A stretch of 64,000 bases of DNA, from assembly GCA_022447665.1 (NCBI GenBank), contig JAKVAQ010000015.1:1-64000 (forward strand), given 5' to 3'. The position numbers were made by a program, and so were the translations under genes. Origin of the DNA: Crocinitomicaceae bacterium. GTDB taxonomy: Bacteria > Bacteroidota > Bacteroidia > Flavobacteriales_D > Crocinitomicaceae. Each line of letters starts with the position of its first letter. Position 1 is the first letter of the stretch. Shown here in pieces: positions 8,746 to 18,525 of the stretch. The notes beneath the pieces are model-generated. The model saw nothing but the letters and a program-made list of their open reading frames with translations, did not search any database and was not told where the DNA came from.

Positions 8746-9640
8746 CTATCATGATCCTGTACTGCTGAAAGAGTCGCTTGACGGCTTAGATATTCAGGGC
8801 GACGACGTGATAGTAGACGTGACTTTTGGTGGTGGAGGTCATTCCCGTGAAATTTTAAATCTACTCTCCAACAAGGGCTTGTTGTTGGCTTTTGATCAGG
8901 ATAATGAAGCATTGGAAAATCAATGGGATGACGAGCGATTGCTTATCGCTCCTTCCAACTTCAGGTTCCTAATCAATTTCGTTAAGTTCTTTGATGTTTT
9001 TCCTGTAGATGGAGTTCTAGCAGATTTAGGAGTTTCATCTCATCAATTCGATATACCAGAAAGAGGGTTTTCAATTAGGAATTCTGGCGATCTAGACATG
9101 AGAATGAACCAAGATAGCAGTCTTACGGCTGCGAGGGTGGTGAATCAATATCAAGAAAAAGATCTCTATAGAATCTTCAATAATTATGCTGACATCAAAA
9201 ATGTCAAGCGATTAGTTAAGCATTTACAATCTTCTCGAAAGAATAGAAAAATCAATACTACTGGAGAGTTGGTGGGTGTCTTAGAGACGATTGCTCCTGG
9301 TAAAAGAGAGAATCAGTTTTACGCGCAAGTTTTTCAAGCGATAAGGATTGAGGTGAATGATGAGATGGGGGCGCTAAGAGATATGCTTCATCAAACAGCA
9401 AAAGCAATTCGGCCTGGGGGCAGATTGGTGGTGATTTCATATCACTCTATCGAAGATCGAATGGTGAAGAATTTTATTAGAACAGGAAATGTTGATGGCA
9501 AAGAGGAGAAGGATATATACGGAAATAACAATGCTGCTTTTAAAGCAATAACGAAAAAACCAATTATACCAACAGATGAGGAGATTGAAAGAAATCCTCG
9601 TGCAAGAAGTGCAAAAATGAGAGTGGCTGAAAAATTATGA
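8735..9640 (+). CDS. rsmH: 16S rRNA m4C1402 N4-methyltransferase RsmH
   Basis: 301 residues from ATG 8735, which gives the family N-terminus MINNYHDPVLLKESLD. An upstream ATG at 8705 would add ten atypical residues. The SAM-binding glycine loop GGGGHS is at residues 32-37, and VLADLGVSSHQFD and RPGGRLVVISYHSIEDR are further family signatures. RsmH methylates N4 of C1402 in the decoding centre of 16S rRNA. It overlaps mraZ by 11 nt and its TGA overlaps the ATG of the next gene (ATGA). It is the usual second gene of the dcw cluster. Confidence 0.97.
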   Translation: MINNYHDPVLLKESLDGLDIQGDDVIVDVTFGGGGHSREILNLLSNKGLLLAFDQDNEALENQWDDERLLIAPSNFRFLINFVKFFDVFPVDGVLADLGVSSHQFDIPERGFSIRNSGDLDMRMNQDSSLTAARVVNQYQEKDLYRIFNNYADIKNVKRLVKHLQSSRKNRKINTTGELVGVLETIAPGKRENQFYAQVFQAIRIEVNDEMGALRDMLHQTAKAIRPGGRLVVISYHSIEDRMVKNFIRTGNVDGKEEKDIYGNNNAAFKAITKKPIIPTDEEIERNPRARSAKMRVAEKL

Positions 9641-10068
9641 GCGGAAACGAATTCATTGAAAAAGAAGAGCTAGCCGAGATTGAGGAGCTGGAGACCAAAA
9701 AAAAGAAAAAAGAAAAGGTCAAAAAGAAGCGACAGGGGAATAGAATTTTGGTGCAGTTAATGAATGGAGAATTCCTGTCAAAAGACAACTTCATTGGCAA
9801 TCTGCCTTTTCTGTTCTATATCGGTTTCCTCATGGTTGTGCTGATTGGTTGGGGTTACTACGGTGAAACAGTAACCAAGCAAGAGGTACAATTGAAAAAA
9901 GAATTAGGAGAATTGAATTCAGAGTATTTCACTTTGGGTTCAGAGTACAATACCCGACGTGGACGACGCCAAACAGCAGATAGATTGGTTGGAACTGGAG
10001 TGCACGAAAGTACAATTTCACCACGAAAAATAAGAATACCAAAATACGTGTTTCACAAGGATGAGTGA
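9637..10068 (+). CDS. ftsL: FtsL-like cell division protein
   Basis: 143 residues. A charged cytoplasmic tail with a Lys-rich stretch (residues 21-32) is followed by one membrane helix (about 56-75). Then comes a short periplasmic helix with heptad character (KQEVQLKKELGELNSEYFTL). This is the bitopic layout of FtsL, which links FtsQ to the FtsWI synthase in the divisome. Primary sequence similarity to proteobacterial FtsL is low, as is normal in Bacteroidota, so the call rests on topology plus position between rsmH and ftsI. It overlaps both neighbours (4 nt and 8 nt). Confidence 0.85.
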   Translation: MSGNEFIEKEELAEIEELETKKKKKEKVKKKRQGNRILVQLMNGEFLSKDNFIGNLPFLFYIGFLMVVLIGWGYYGETVTKQEVQLKKELGELNSEYFTLGSEYNTRRGRRQTADRLVGTGVHESTISPRKIRIPKYVFHKDE

Positions 10069-12151
10069 TAACAAAAAACGAAACCAAAAGGTCTATTTGA
10101 TCTACTTCATTATTGCCATTTTCATGGTGGTGGTGGTATTTCGTGTGGTTAACATTCAGTATGGTGATGTGGTACAGGTTAATCCTTTCGATAGTACAGC
10201 TACTGATGAAATGCCTACCCGTTATGATTCCATTGCGCCTTTGCGTGGAAGGATTTTGTCTGACGATGGTTCCGATTTAGTGACATCTATTCCGCTTTAT
10301 GATTTGCATATTGACCTTACGGTGCCGAAAGACAAGTTGTTCAATGAGAATGTTGATTCGCTTGCATACTACTTGGCGAATACCTTTCCTGAAAAAACAG
10401 AGGCGGAATGGTTGACTGATTTAAAAGATAGTCGTCAGCGAGAAAATCAATACTTCAAAATAAAAAATAAAGTAAAGTATGAAGTCCGCAATAAGGTGCG
10501 TGAGTTTCCAATTCTAAGAGAGAGAAAATATAAAGGTGGATTTATTGAAGAGAAACATTCAAAACGTCAATTACCATGGGGGTTGTTAGCGCAACGAACG
10601 CTGGGGTATAAGCGAGATGGTATACGACCGGTTGGCTTAGAGGGTGGTTTTGATAAATACCTTTCGGGTGAGCATGGTCTAGTGCTTAAACAATATGTTA
10701 ATGGAGGTTGGAAGCCAATTGGTGCTGATTATGTGAAGGATCCAATTGATGGTGCGGACGTGGTTACAACAATTAATATTGATATTCAAGATGTTGCAGA
10801 AAACGAGTTGAAAACTCAGCTTGAGGCCCAGAGTGCAGTTCATGGTTCGGTTATCGTAATGGAAGTAAAAACAGGCTTCGTTAAAGCGATTGCCAATTTG
10901 ACCAAGGGTCAAGATGGTGGTTACTACGAAACATATAACCATGCTATCGGAACTAAATCAGATCCAGGGTCTACGTTTAAGTTGGCATCTTTGATGGCAC
11001 TATTAGAAGATGGTAGGGCGGATATTACTGATACGGTTAAGGCATACGGGAAATATACATTCTACGATCATACCATTACAGATTCAAGACCACAGGGTTA
11101 TGGTAAAATATCCCTTCAAAATGCTTTTGAGGTGTCTTCAAATGTTTTTTCAAAAGTGGTGTATGATGCTTATTACTCTGACGCGCAAAAATTTGTGGAT
11201 CGCCTTCGCACATTTGGTTTAGGTGATACATTGGGGATTGATATCGCAGGAGAGCCAATCCCGGTTTTGAAAAACAGAAGTGACGATTCATGGAGTGGGA
11301 TTACGTTGGCGCAGATGGCCATTGGTTATGAGGTGGAAATTACTCCACTTCAAACCCTAGTCTTGTACAATGCAGTGGCTAATAATGGAGAAATGTTACG
11401 TCCTCAATTCGTTAAAGAAATACGTAAAAACGGACAATCAATTAAACGTTTTGAAAAGGATGTTTTGAACGAGAAAATCTGTTCCGATGTCACACTGGAA
11501 AAGGTGAAGCTTTGTCTAGAAGGAGTTGTTAAAAGGGGAACTGGTAGAAATCTTCAATCGGCCAACTTTGATATTGCTGGCAAAACAGGAACTGCGAAAT
11601 TGGTAAACTCTAACCGTGGTTATGGCGACGATTACCAAGCATCATTTGCTGGGTATTTTCCAGCAGACGACCCACAGTATTCGTGCATAGTTGTAATTGC
11701 CGGTCCAACGAAACAAATCTATGGTGCAGAAGTTTCGGGTACGGTGTTCGCAGCTATAGCGAATAAGGTCTATTCCTCATCACTGGGGTATCATAAGTCA
11801 ATCAATTTAGAAGAACCAACAGTGGCAGATCTTCCACAGGTTAAATATGGAAACGTTGCTGCGTTGACTACTGCTCTTGCCAAAACAAGAACGAGTTACA
11901 ATAACAATACCAATGGAAGTGAATACGTGGTTGGAATTTCTTCAGAAAACAAGGTCGATTTACAGCCTCGAATTATTGCTGAGAGTGGTGTTCCGAATGT
12001 GAAAGGAATGGCTGTGAACGATGCTGTTTACATACTTGAAAATAAAGGTTTAATAGTGCGCCTAGAAGGCAGTGGTGCGGTTTCTCAACAAATTCCTGCA
12101 GCTGGACAACCGATACAAGAAGGTTCAATCATCAAACTCATATTGAATTAG
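10061..12151 (+). CDS. ftsI: septal peptidoglycan transpeptidase FtsI (PBP3) with PASTA domain
   Basis: 696 residues with one N-terminal membrane helix (about 11-30), a dimerisation domain, and a transpeptidase domain. The active-site motifs are intact: STFK with Ser304, SSN at 359-361, and KTG at 508-510. The last 50 residues (VPNVKGMAVNDAVYILENKG...) form a PASTA domain, usual in Bacteroidota FtsI but absent from E. coli PBP3. The enzyme cross-links septal peptidoglycan together with FtsW, encoded further down the operon. ATG 10061 has AAGG directly upstream and overlaps ftsL by 8 nt. Confidence 0.96.
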   Translation: MSDNKKRNQKVYLIYFIIAIFMVVVVFRVVNIQYGDVVQVNPFDSTATDEMPTRYDSIAPLRGRILSDDGSDLVTSIPLYDLHIDLTVPKDKLFNENVDSLAYYLANTFPEKTEAEWLTDLKDSRQRENQYFKIKNKVKYEVRNKVREFPILRERKYKGGFIEEKHSKRQLPWGLLAQRTLGYKRDGIRPVGLEGGFDKYLSGEHGLVLKQYVNGGWKPIGADYVKDPIDGADVVTTINIDIQDVAENELKTQLEAQSAVHGSVIVMEVKTGFVKAIANLTKGQDGGYYETYNHAIGTKSDPGSTFKLASLMALLEDGRADITDTVKAYGKYTFYDHTITDSRPQGYGKISLQNAFEVSSNVFSKVVYDAYYSDAQKFVDRLRTFGLGDTLGIDIAGEPIPVLKNRSDDSWSGITLAQMAIGYEVEITPLQTLVLYNAVANNGEMLRPQFVKEIRKNGQSIKRFEKDVLNEKICSDVTLEKVKLCLEGVVKRGTGRNLQSANFDIAGKTGTAKLVNSNRGYGDDYQASFAGYFPADDPQYSCIVVIAGPTKQIYGAEVSGTVFAAIANKVYSSSLGYHKSINLEEPTVADLPQVKYGNVAALTTALAKTRTSYNNNTNGSEYVVGISSENKVDLQPRIIAESGVPNVKGMAVNDAVYILENKGLIVRLEGSGAVSQQIPAAGQPIQEGSIIKLILN

Positions 12152-13614
12152 TGAAAGAATTACAAGATATATTATATAAAGTAGAGCTCGTCGAAGTGGC
12201 GGGTCAGTTAAATCGCTCTATTAATAGTATTCATTTTGATTCTCGTCAAGTGGAATCGAATGATCTTTTTGTGGCGATAAAAGGAGAGGTGGCGGATGGG
12301 CATGATTTCATCCAAAAAGCTATTGACTTAGGTGCGTCAGTAGTGGTTTGTGAAAATAAACCTGAGGGTGTTGATGAGGGAGTGACCGTAATAGTGGTTA
12401 AAGAATCTTCCAAAAGCTTGGCTCAAATTGCAGCTAATTACTATGATAATCCTTCAGAGTTTATCAATATGGTGGGGATTACCGGTACTAACGGTAAAAC
12501 TACTACTACAACCTTGTTGCATAACCTCTTTATGGGGTTAAATGCCAAATCAGGATTAATTTCTACGGTAGTCAATAAGATTGGAGAAGAAGAAATTCCT
12601 GCTACCCATACTACCCCAAATCCAATTGAGCTAAATCGTCTTTTAAAAAAGATGGTTGATGAGGGTTGTGAGTATTGCTTTATGGAGGTGAGTTCTCACG
12701 CGATTGTGCAGCGTCGTGTTTACGGAATCAATTTTAATATTGGAATCTTCTCAAATATCTCCCATGATCACTTGGATTACCACAAGACATTCAAAGAGTA
12801 TATAAAGGCGAAACAAGGATTGTTTGATGCTCTTTCATCACAAGCAATTGCGCTTACCAATATCGATGATAGAAATGGAATGGTAATGGTGCAAAACACC
12901 AAAGCCAAAGTGAAAACATTTGCCTTAAAATCAATGGCTGACTATAAGGTGAAGATTCTAGAAAATGCCATTTCAGGATTGGTGCTTAACATCAATAATC
13001 ATGAGGTATGGACAAAGCTCGTTGGTGATTTCAATGCCTATAATATTTTAACAGTTTATGCTGTTGCTATGGAGTTTGAATTGGACGAAATGGAGACGCT
13101 ACGAGTACTAAGTGAGCTTGCGCCAGTTGAAGGTCGATTTGAGCAGTTTGTGTCGCCTTCGAACATTATTGGAATAGTTGATTATGCACACACACCTGAT
13201 GCTCTTGAAAATGTATTAGAGACCATTGGTAAAATCAGAACCAGAAATGAACAGGTAATCACAATTGTTGGTTGCGGAGGAGATAGAGATGCGGCTAAGC
13301 GGCCTGTAATGGCGGATATTGCTAGTAAATTGAGTGATAAAGTGATCCTTACTTCAGATAATCCAAGAAGTGAAGATCCAGATCAAATAATTCGTGAAAT
13401 GCAAGCGGGTGTTCCTGCTGAACGTACGGCCAAAGTTCTTTCAATAACGAATAGAGAAGAGGCAATTAAAGTAGCCTGCTCTCTAGCCCAAACAAACGAT
13501 TATATACTTGTGGCCGGAAAAGGTCACGAAACCTACCAAGAAATTGCAGGTGTTAAATACGATTTTGACGACCTCGATATCCTTATAACCACCCTTAAAT
13601 CCCTTAATAAGTAA
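12151..13614 (+). CDS. murE: UDP-MurNAc-L-Ala-D-Glu:meso-diaminopimelate ligase MurE
   Basis: 487 residues, starting with GTG whose first base is the last base of the ftsI stop. The ATP-binding loop GTNGKT is at residues 112-117. The motif DNPR at 403-406, followed by SEDP, is the diagnostic signature of enzymes that add meso-diaminopimelate rather than lysine. It therefore catalyses the third amino acid addition of the peptidoglycan stem. The stop overlaps the start of mraY by one base. Confidence 0.96.
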   Translation: MKELQDILYKVELVEVAGQLNRSINSIHFDSRQVESNDLFVAIKGEVADGHDFIQKAIDLGASVVVCENKPEGVDEGVTVIVVKESSKSLAQIAANYYDNPSEFINMVGITGTNGKTTTTTLLHNLFMGLNAKSGLISTVVNKIGEEEIPATHTTPNPIELNRLLKKMVDEGCEYCFMEVSSHAIVQRRVYGINFNIGIFSNISHDHLDYHKTFKEYIKAKQGLFDALSSQAIALTNIDDRNGMVMVQNTKAKVKTFALKSMADYKVKILENAISGLVLNINNHEVWTKLVGDFNAYNILTVYAVAMEFELDEMETLRVLSELAPVEGRFEQFVSPSNIIGIVDYAHTPDALENVLETIGKIRTRNEQVITIVGCGGDRDAAKRPVMADIASKLSDKVILTSDNPRSEDPDQIIREMQAGVPAERTAKVLSITNREEAIKVACSLAQTNDYILVAGKGHETYQEIAGVKYDFDDLDILITTLKSLNK

Positions 13615-14852
13615 TGTTATATTATCTATTTACATATCTCGATGAACTAGGTTTTCCAGGAGCTGGCTTGTTCGATTATATTTCCTTCCGTGCAGCAATG
13701 GCAATTATTACATCGCTATTGATTTCAATGGTATTCGGGGGTAGAATTATTAACTACTTGCGCAAACTTCAAATTGGTGAAACGGTTCGTGATTTAGGTT
13801 TGGAAGGTCAAAAGCAAAAAGAGGGCACTCCAACCATGGGAGGGCTTATCATTTTGGCATCTGTCATTATTCCTACGCTCCTGTTTGCAAAGCTCGAGAA
13901 TATCTATGTGATTATTATGCTCGTTGCAACGGTAATGCTTGGCTTAATTGGGTTTATAGATGATTATATCAAAGTATTTAAGAAAAACAAAGAAGGTTTA
14001 GCTGGGAGATTTAAGGTGGCTGGCCAATTATTGGTCGGGATTTTTGTTGGATCAATGCTCTATTTTCATCCTGATGTAATGGTGCATGAAGAGGTTCCGG
14101 CGGATGTGGTAATTCCTAATGCGGTGGATGTATCCGATCGTCATGTTTCAGATAATGAAGGAACAAAATGGGTGGAGACCAAGGATATGACCACAACGAT
14201 TCCTTTTGTAAAAGGGAATGAATTCAATTATAACTGGTTGATTGGTGATATGGATAAAAGCTATGGCTGGATTCTATTTATTCCTCTAGTGATTTTCATA
14301 GTTATAGCTGTTTCTAATGGTGCCAACATGACGGATGGATTGGATGGTCTAGCTACTGGAACATCTGCAATTATCGGTATAGCCCTAGCCATATTCGCAT
14401 ACGTGTCAGGGCACGTAGAATTTGCTGATTATCTGAATGTCATGTATATCCCTTACTCAAGTGAGCTGGTGATTTTTATATCTGCGTTCATGGGGGCGTG
14501 CATTGGTTTCTTATGGCATAATTCATATCCAGCTAAAGTGTTTATGGGTGATACAGGAAGTTTGGCGATTGGAGGTATTATAGCGGTTTTCGCTATAGTA
14601 GTTCGGAAGGAGCTTTTAATTCCTGTGCTCTGCGGAATCTTCCTGGTTGAAAACCTATCAGTAATGATGCAAGTGGGCTGGTTCAAATACACTAAAAAGA
14701 AATACGGCGAAGGTCGAAGAATATTTAAGATGGCGCCTTTGCACCATCACTATCAAAAACTCGGAATGCACGAATCTAAAATCGTTTCGCGCTTTTGGAT
14801 TGTAGGAGTGATCCTAGCAGTAATAACGATTGTAACACTAAAACTAAGATAA
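13614..14852 (+). CDS. mraY: phospho-MurNAc-pentapeptide transferase MraY
   Basis: 412 residues, longer than the roughly 360 of E. coli MraY. Family signatures are present: GTPTMGG near residue 75, FIDDYIK with the catalytic aspartate pair, [15 protein letters not shown], and the HHH-type motif ([12 protein letters not shown]) near the C-terminus. About ten membrane helices are expected. The extra length is a hydrophilic insert after the helix ending near residue 155 (HEEVPADVV...DMTTTIPF). The enzyme moves phospho-MurNAc-pentapeptide to undecaprenyl phosphate, making lipid I at the inner membrane. Confidence 0.96.
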   Translation: MLYYLFTYLDELGFPGAGLFDYISFRAAMAIITSLLISMVFGGRIINYLRKLQIGETVRDLGLEGQKQKEGTPTMGGLIILASVIIPTLLFAKLENIYVIIMLVATVMLGLIGFIDDYIKVFKKNKEGLAGRFKVAGQLLVGIFVGSMLYFHPDVMVHEEVPADVVIPNAVDVSDRHVSDNEGTKWVETKDMTTTIPFVKGNEFNYNWLIGDMDKSYGWILFIPLVIFIVIAVSNGANMTDGLDGLATGTSAIIGIALAIFAYVSGHVEFADYLNVMYIPYSSELVIFISAFMGACIGFLWHNSYPAKVFMGDTGSLAIGGIIAVFAIVVRKELLIPVLCGIFLVENLSVMMQVGWFKYTKKKYGEGRRIFKMAPLHHHYQKLGMHESKIVSRFWIVGVILAVITIVTLKLR

Positions 14853-14863
14853 AATTAATCAAG

Positions 14864-14890
14864 GTCACTGAGCCTGTCGAAGTACTGGAG
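14864..14890. repeat. dispersed intergenic repeat between mraY and murD
   Basis: GTCACTGAGCCTGTCGAAGT resembles the CACTGAGCCTGTCGAAGTG family of short palindromic repeats found between genes in many genomes. Related, more degenerate sequence lies between ftsA and ftsZ (21969-22057). It is the only non-overlapping stretch in this part of the operon. Confidence 0.6.
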
Positions 14891-14903
14891 ACTGTAAGTA
14901 AAC

Positions 14904-16247
14904 ATGAGTAAAACTTTCAAAAATATCGCAATTCTAGGAGCTGGAGAAAGTGGTGTAGGTGCTGCTCTATTAGCAAAGGCTAAAGGCTTTCCATGCTTCG
15001 TTTCTGATCGCGGTGAAATCAAAGAAGATTTCAAAAGTGAAATGGAAGCGAATGGAATTGAATATGAAGAAGGAAAACACTCAGAGGAACGAATTTTAGA
15101 AGCTGACTTAATTATTAAAAGTCCCGGAATTCCTGAGAAAGTAGACTTGATACAAGCAGCATTAAAAAAGGGTATTCCTGTGATCTCTGAAATAGAGTTT
15201 GCAGGGTATTATACCGATAAGAAAATGATTTGTATTACCGGTAGTAATGGTAAAACAACGACTACTATGTTGGTGCATCATATTCTTGATAAAGCAGGAG
15301 TTAAAGCTTCTTTAGCTGGAAATATAGGCTATTCTCTGGCGCGCCAAGTAGTTGAGGACAAGTCAGACTATTATGTTCTAGAATTGAGCTCATTTCAGTT
15401 GGATGGAATGACAGAGTTCAAGCCCTATATCTCAATTTTAATGAATATCACACCTGATCACCTAGACAGGTATGATTATAAAATGCAGAATTATGTCAAT
15501 TCAAAATTCCGCATTACCCAAAATCTAGGTAAAGACAATTGGTTCATTTATAACGCAGATGACCCAATCATTCAAGCAGAGCTTTCTAAAAGAGAGTTTG
15601 ACTGTAATATGGCGCCCTTCTCCATAGAAAAGGAAGAAGGGATGACCGGATTCTTAAGCAACAAACAAATCAATATACAACTTAATCCCGTTTTAATTAT
15701 GTCGATTCACGATTTATCGCTCAAGGGCAAACACAATGCCCAAAACTCTTTGGCAGCTGGTATAGCGTCAAAAATTATTGAAATCAGAAACGAGAACATT
15801 AGAGAGTCTCTTTCAGATTTTAAAAATGTAGAACATCGTTTAGAATTCGTTGCCAAAGTCAATGGTATTGAATTCATCAACGATTCAAAAGCAACGAATG
15901 TAAACTCAGTTTGGTTTGCGCTTGAAAGTATGATGAACAAGACCGTTTGGATTGTTGGTGGTGTAGACAAAGGAAATGACTACGACTCTCTGAAGCCTTT
16001 GGTTCAAGAAAAAGTGGAAGCAATCATTTGTTTAGGTAAAGACAATGCAAAGATCAAGTCTTCTTTTGGAGGATTGGTTGAAAATATAGCTGAAGCTGAT
16101 ACTGCTATGGAGGCTGTGGCTCTTGCTTACCGCTTTGCAAAACAAAACCAAACAGTACTTCTCTCTCCTGCATGTGCAAGTTTTGATTTATTCGAAAACT
16201 ATGAGGATAGAGGAAACCAATTTAAAAGAGCTGTACGCTCATTATAA
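14904..16247 (+). CDS. murD: UDP-MurNAc-L-alanine:D-glutamate ligase MurD
   Basis: 447 residues. An N-terminal Rossmann domain (ILGAGESGVGAALLAKAKG) binds UDP-MurNAc-L-Ala. The ATP loop GSNGKTTTT has its lysine at residue 117. The C-terminal domain carries FINDSKATN and LSPACASFDLFENYEDRG, both typical of MurD. It adds D-glutamate, the second residue of the stem peptide. A 51-nt spacer containing a dispersed repeat separates it from mraY; ftsW follows after 15 nt. Confidence 0.96.
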   Translation: MSKTFKNIAILGAGESGVGAALLAKAKGFPCFVSDRGEIKEDFKSEMEANGIEYEEGKHSEERILEADLIIKSPGIPEKVDLIQAALKKGIPVISEIEFAGYYTDKKMICITGSNGKTTTTMLVHHILDKAGVKASLAGNIGYSLARQVVEDKSDYYVLELSSFQLDGMTEFKPYISILMNITPDHLDRYDYKMQNYVNSKFRITQNLGKDNWFIYNADDPIIQAELSKREFDCNMAPFSIEKEEGMTGFLSNKQINIQLNPVLIMSIHDLSLKGKHNAQNSLAAGIASKIIEIRNENIRESLSDFKNVEHRLEFVAKVNGIEFINDSKATNVNSVWFALESMMNKTVWIVGGVDKGNDYDSLKPLVQEKVEAIICLGKDNAKIKSSFGGLVENIAEADTAMEAVALAYRFAKQNQTVLLSPACASFDLFENYEDRGNQFKRAVRSL

Positions 16248-16262
16248 ACTAAATATACTTAG

Positions 16263-17435
16263 TTGAAAGAGGTCTTTAAATATCTTAAAGGAGACCGAAA
16301 TATTTGGGTGCTCGCAATTTTGCTAGGAGTCATCTCAGTGGTTTCGGTGTTTAGCTTTATTCCCATCTTGGTGAAGGTGAAGGGACTTAGCTATTCCTAT
16401 CTCTTTTTTAAACATTTCTTTCTTCTTGTTCTAGGTTTCGTGATTATGTTCTTAGTGCACTTGGTGCCCATGAAAGTCTTCTCACGACTCTCTAAGATTA
16501 TATTTTATGTTTCCATTATCCTTTTGCTGTTAACCATGCTCATTGGGGAGTCGGTGAACGGTGCAGACCGATGGTTGAAAATTCCATTTGTACCATTCTC
16601 TTTTCAAACTTCCGATTTTGCTAAGCTTGCTCTAATTGTGTATCTATCACGACAGCTTGTGAAGCGCAAGGATCAATTCAAAGAATTCTCTGTAATTGCT
16701 CGCTACATTTTACTGCCGATAGGAATTACCATGTTCCTTATTTTGCCTTCTAACCTATCTACCGCTGCCTTAGTAGGGGTTTTTTGTTTTGTTATGTTGA
16801 TTTTGGCAAAATTTCCATGGAAATGGATTGGTCTGTCCGTAGGTTCTGTAGTAGCACTTTTCTTATTGCTCTTAATGATTGCTAAAGTTCAACCAGATGT
16901 ATTGCCACGTGTTGAAACTTGGAGAATGCGATTGGTGAGGATGTTTAGTGACGAGTCTGATCCTAAAGAGAACATGCAGGCCACGAATGCATTGATAGCA
17001 ATAAAGAATGGTGCAATTACCTTTGATCATCCATTGCCAAAAGGGCCGGGAAACGGTGTGTTGAAGCACTATATACCCGAAGCCTATGCAGATTTCTATT
17101 TTGCGGCAATGATTGAAGAGGGGGGGCTGCCAATGGGAATAGTCATCATTATGCTTTACATGTGGCTCTTGTATCGTTTCATTCGAGTCGCCTTGAAAAC
17201 TGAAAATGAGTTTGCCTTTTACATGGTTATGGGAATAAGTATTATGCTCATTTCTCAGGCATTGGTAAACATGATGGTGAGTACGAAACTAATGCCTGTA
17301 ACAGGGCAAAATATGCCGCTTCTGAGTATGGGAGGTACTTCTGCTTGGTTTACTTGTATTGCATTCGGGATGGTGCTAGCGGTAAGTAGAGAATCAAATA
17401 AAGAAACTATAGAAACGTCAAATGAGCTTGAATAA
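16263..17435 (+). CDS. ftsW: septal peptidoglycan glycosyltransferase FtsW (SEDS family)
   Basis: 390 residues from a TTG start at 16263; there is no ATG near the N-terminus and the first membrane helix follows within 20 residues. About ten membrane helices are visible. SEDS signatures include NGADRWLKIP, FQTSDFAKLALIVYLSRQL and the C-terminal TGQNMPLLSMGGTS. FtsW polymerises lipid II at the septum with FtsI as its partner. The gene overlaps murG by 14 nt. Confidence 0.95.
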   Translation: MKEVFKYLKGDRNIWVLAILLGVISVVSVFSFIPILVKVKGLSYSYLFFKHFFLLVLGFVIMFLVHLVPMKVFSRLSKIIFYVSIILLLLTMLIGESVNGADRWLKIPFVPFSFQTSDFAKLALIVYLSRQLVKRKDQFKEFSVIARYILLPIGITMFLILPSNLSTAALVGVFCFVMLILAKFPWKWIGLSVGSVVALFLLLLMIAKVQPDVLPRVETWRMRLVRMFSDESDPKENMQATNALIAIKNGAITFDHPLPKGPGNGVLKHYIPEAYADFYFAAMIEEGGLPMGIVIIMLYMWLLYRFIRVALKTENEFAFYMVMGISIMLISQALVNMMVSTKLMPVTGQNMPLLSMGGTSAWFTCIAFGMVLAVSRESNKETIETSNELE

Positions 17436-18525
17436 GGTTATTATATCAGGTGGTGGGACGGGAGGACATATCTATCCTGCTATTGCTATTGCCAATAAAA
17501 TTAAAGAACGCAATCCTGATTGCGAGATTTTATTTGTCGGAGCAGAGGGTAAAATGGAAATGGAGAAAGTTCCAAAAGCTGGCTACAAAATAGTTGGTTT
17601 ACCTATACGTGGACTTCAGCGTAAATTGACATTTAAAAACCTCGCGGTTCCATTCAGGCTGCTTTCAAGTTTATGGAAAGCAAAACGAATAATAAAAGAT
17701 TTTAAGCCAGATGCAGCCATTGGTGTTGGTGGGTATGCAAGTGCTGCGGTATTGCGAAAAGCTTCTGGGCTCAAAGTTCCTACATTGCTCCAAGAGCAAA
17801 ACTCATATCCTGGTGTGACCAACAAATTACTTTCTAAAAAGGCGCAAAAAATATGTGTTGCCTATGAAGGCTTAGAGCAGTTTTTCCCAAGAGAGAAAAT
17901 TGTACTTACGGGCAATCCTGTTCGTAAAGAGGTGGCTGAAATTGAAGGGAAAAAGAAAATAGCAATAGAACATTTTGGATTAAAGGAAGGGAAAAAGACA
18001 ATCCTCATTATTGGTGGTTCGCTTGGAGCAAGAACGCTAAATGAAAGCGTAAAACATCGTTTCGAAGCATTGGTCAAGGCAGATGTTCAAGTGATTTGGC
18101 AATGCGGTAAGTTCTACTTTGAAGAGTTGAAAAAATTCATGGCAGAGAATCCTAATGAGAATATTTATTTATCAGATTTTGTTTACGAAATGGACCTTGC
18201 CTACGCGGCAGCAGATGTTATTCTGTCGCGGGCAGGTGCGTTATCTATTTCTGAACTATGCCTCATAGGTAAACCCGCTATTTTGGTGCCTTCACCGAAT
18301 GTTTCTGAAGACCATCAAACGAAAAATGCAATGGCATTGGTAAATAAGAATGCTGCAGTCTTAGTGAAAGATTTAGAAGCGAGAGATGTCCTCATTCCAA
18401 AAGCTCTTGAATTATTGAATAATTATACGGATGCTCAAAATTTAGGAAAGCAAATCTTAAAGATGGGCTTCCCAAATGCGGCTGATTTAATCGTGGACGA
18501 AATCGAGAAATTGAAGAAAGGATGA
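17422..18525 (+). CDS. murG: UDP-GlcNAc:lipid I N-acetylglucosaminyltransferase MurG
   Basis: 367 residues. The glycine loop GGGTGGHIYPA is at about residues 10-20, followed by IGVGGYASAAVL, LQEQNSYPGVTNK and the C-terminal donor-binding stretch SRAGALSISELCLIGKPAILVP. It is a GT28-family peripheral enzyme that adds GlcNAc to lipid I on the inner face of the membrane to give lipid II. It starts inside the end of ftsW and its TGA lies within the run of ATGs that begins murC. Confidence 0.96.
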   Translation: MSLNKVIISGGGTGGHIYPAIAIANKIKERNPDCEILFVGAEGKMEMEKVPKAGYKIVGLPIRGLQRKLTFKNLAVPFRLLSSLWKAKRIIKDFKPDAAIGVGGYASAAVLRKASGLKVPTLLQEQNSYPGVTNKLLSKKAQKICVAYEGLEQFFPREKIVLTGNPVRKEVAEIEGKKKIAIEHFGLKEGKKTILIIGGSLGARTLNESVKHRFEALVKADVQVIWQCGKFYFEELKKFMAENPNENIYLSDFVYEMDLAYAAADVILSRAGALSISELCLIGKPAILVPSPNVSEDHQTKNAMALVNKNAAVLVKDLEARDVLIPKALELLNNYTDAQNLGKQILKMGFPNAADLIVDEIEKLKKG

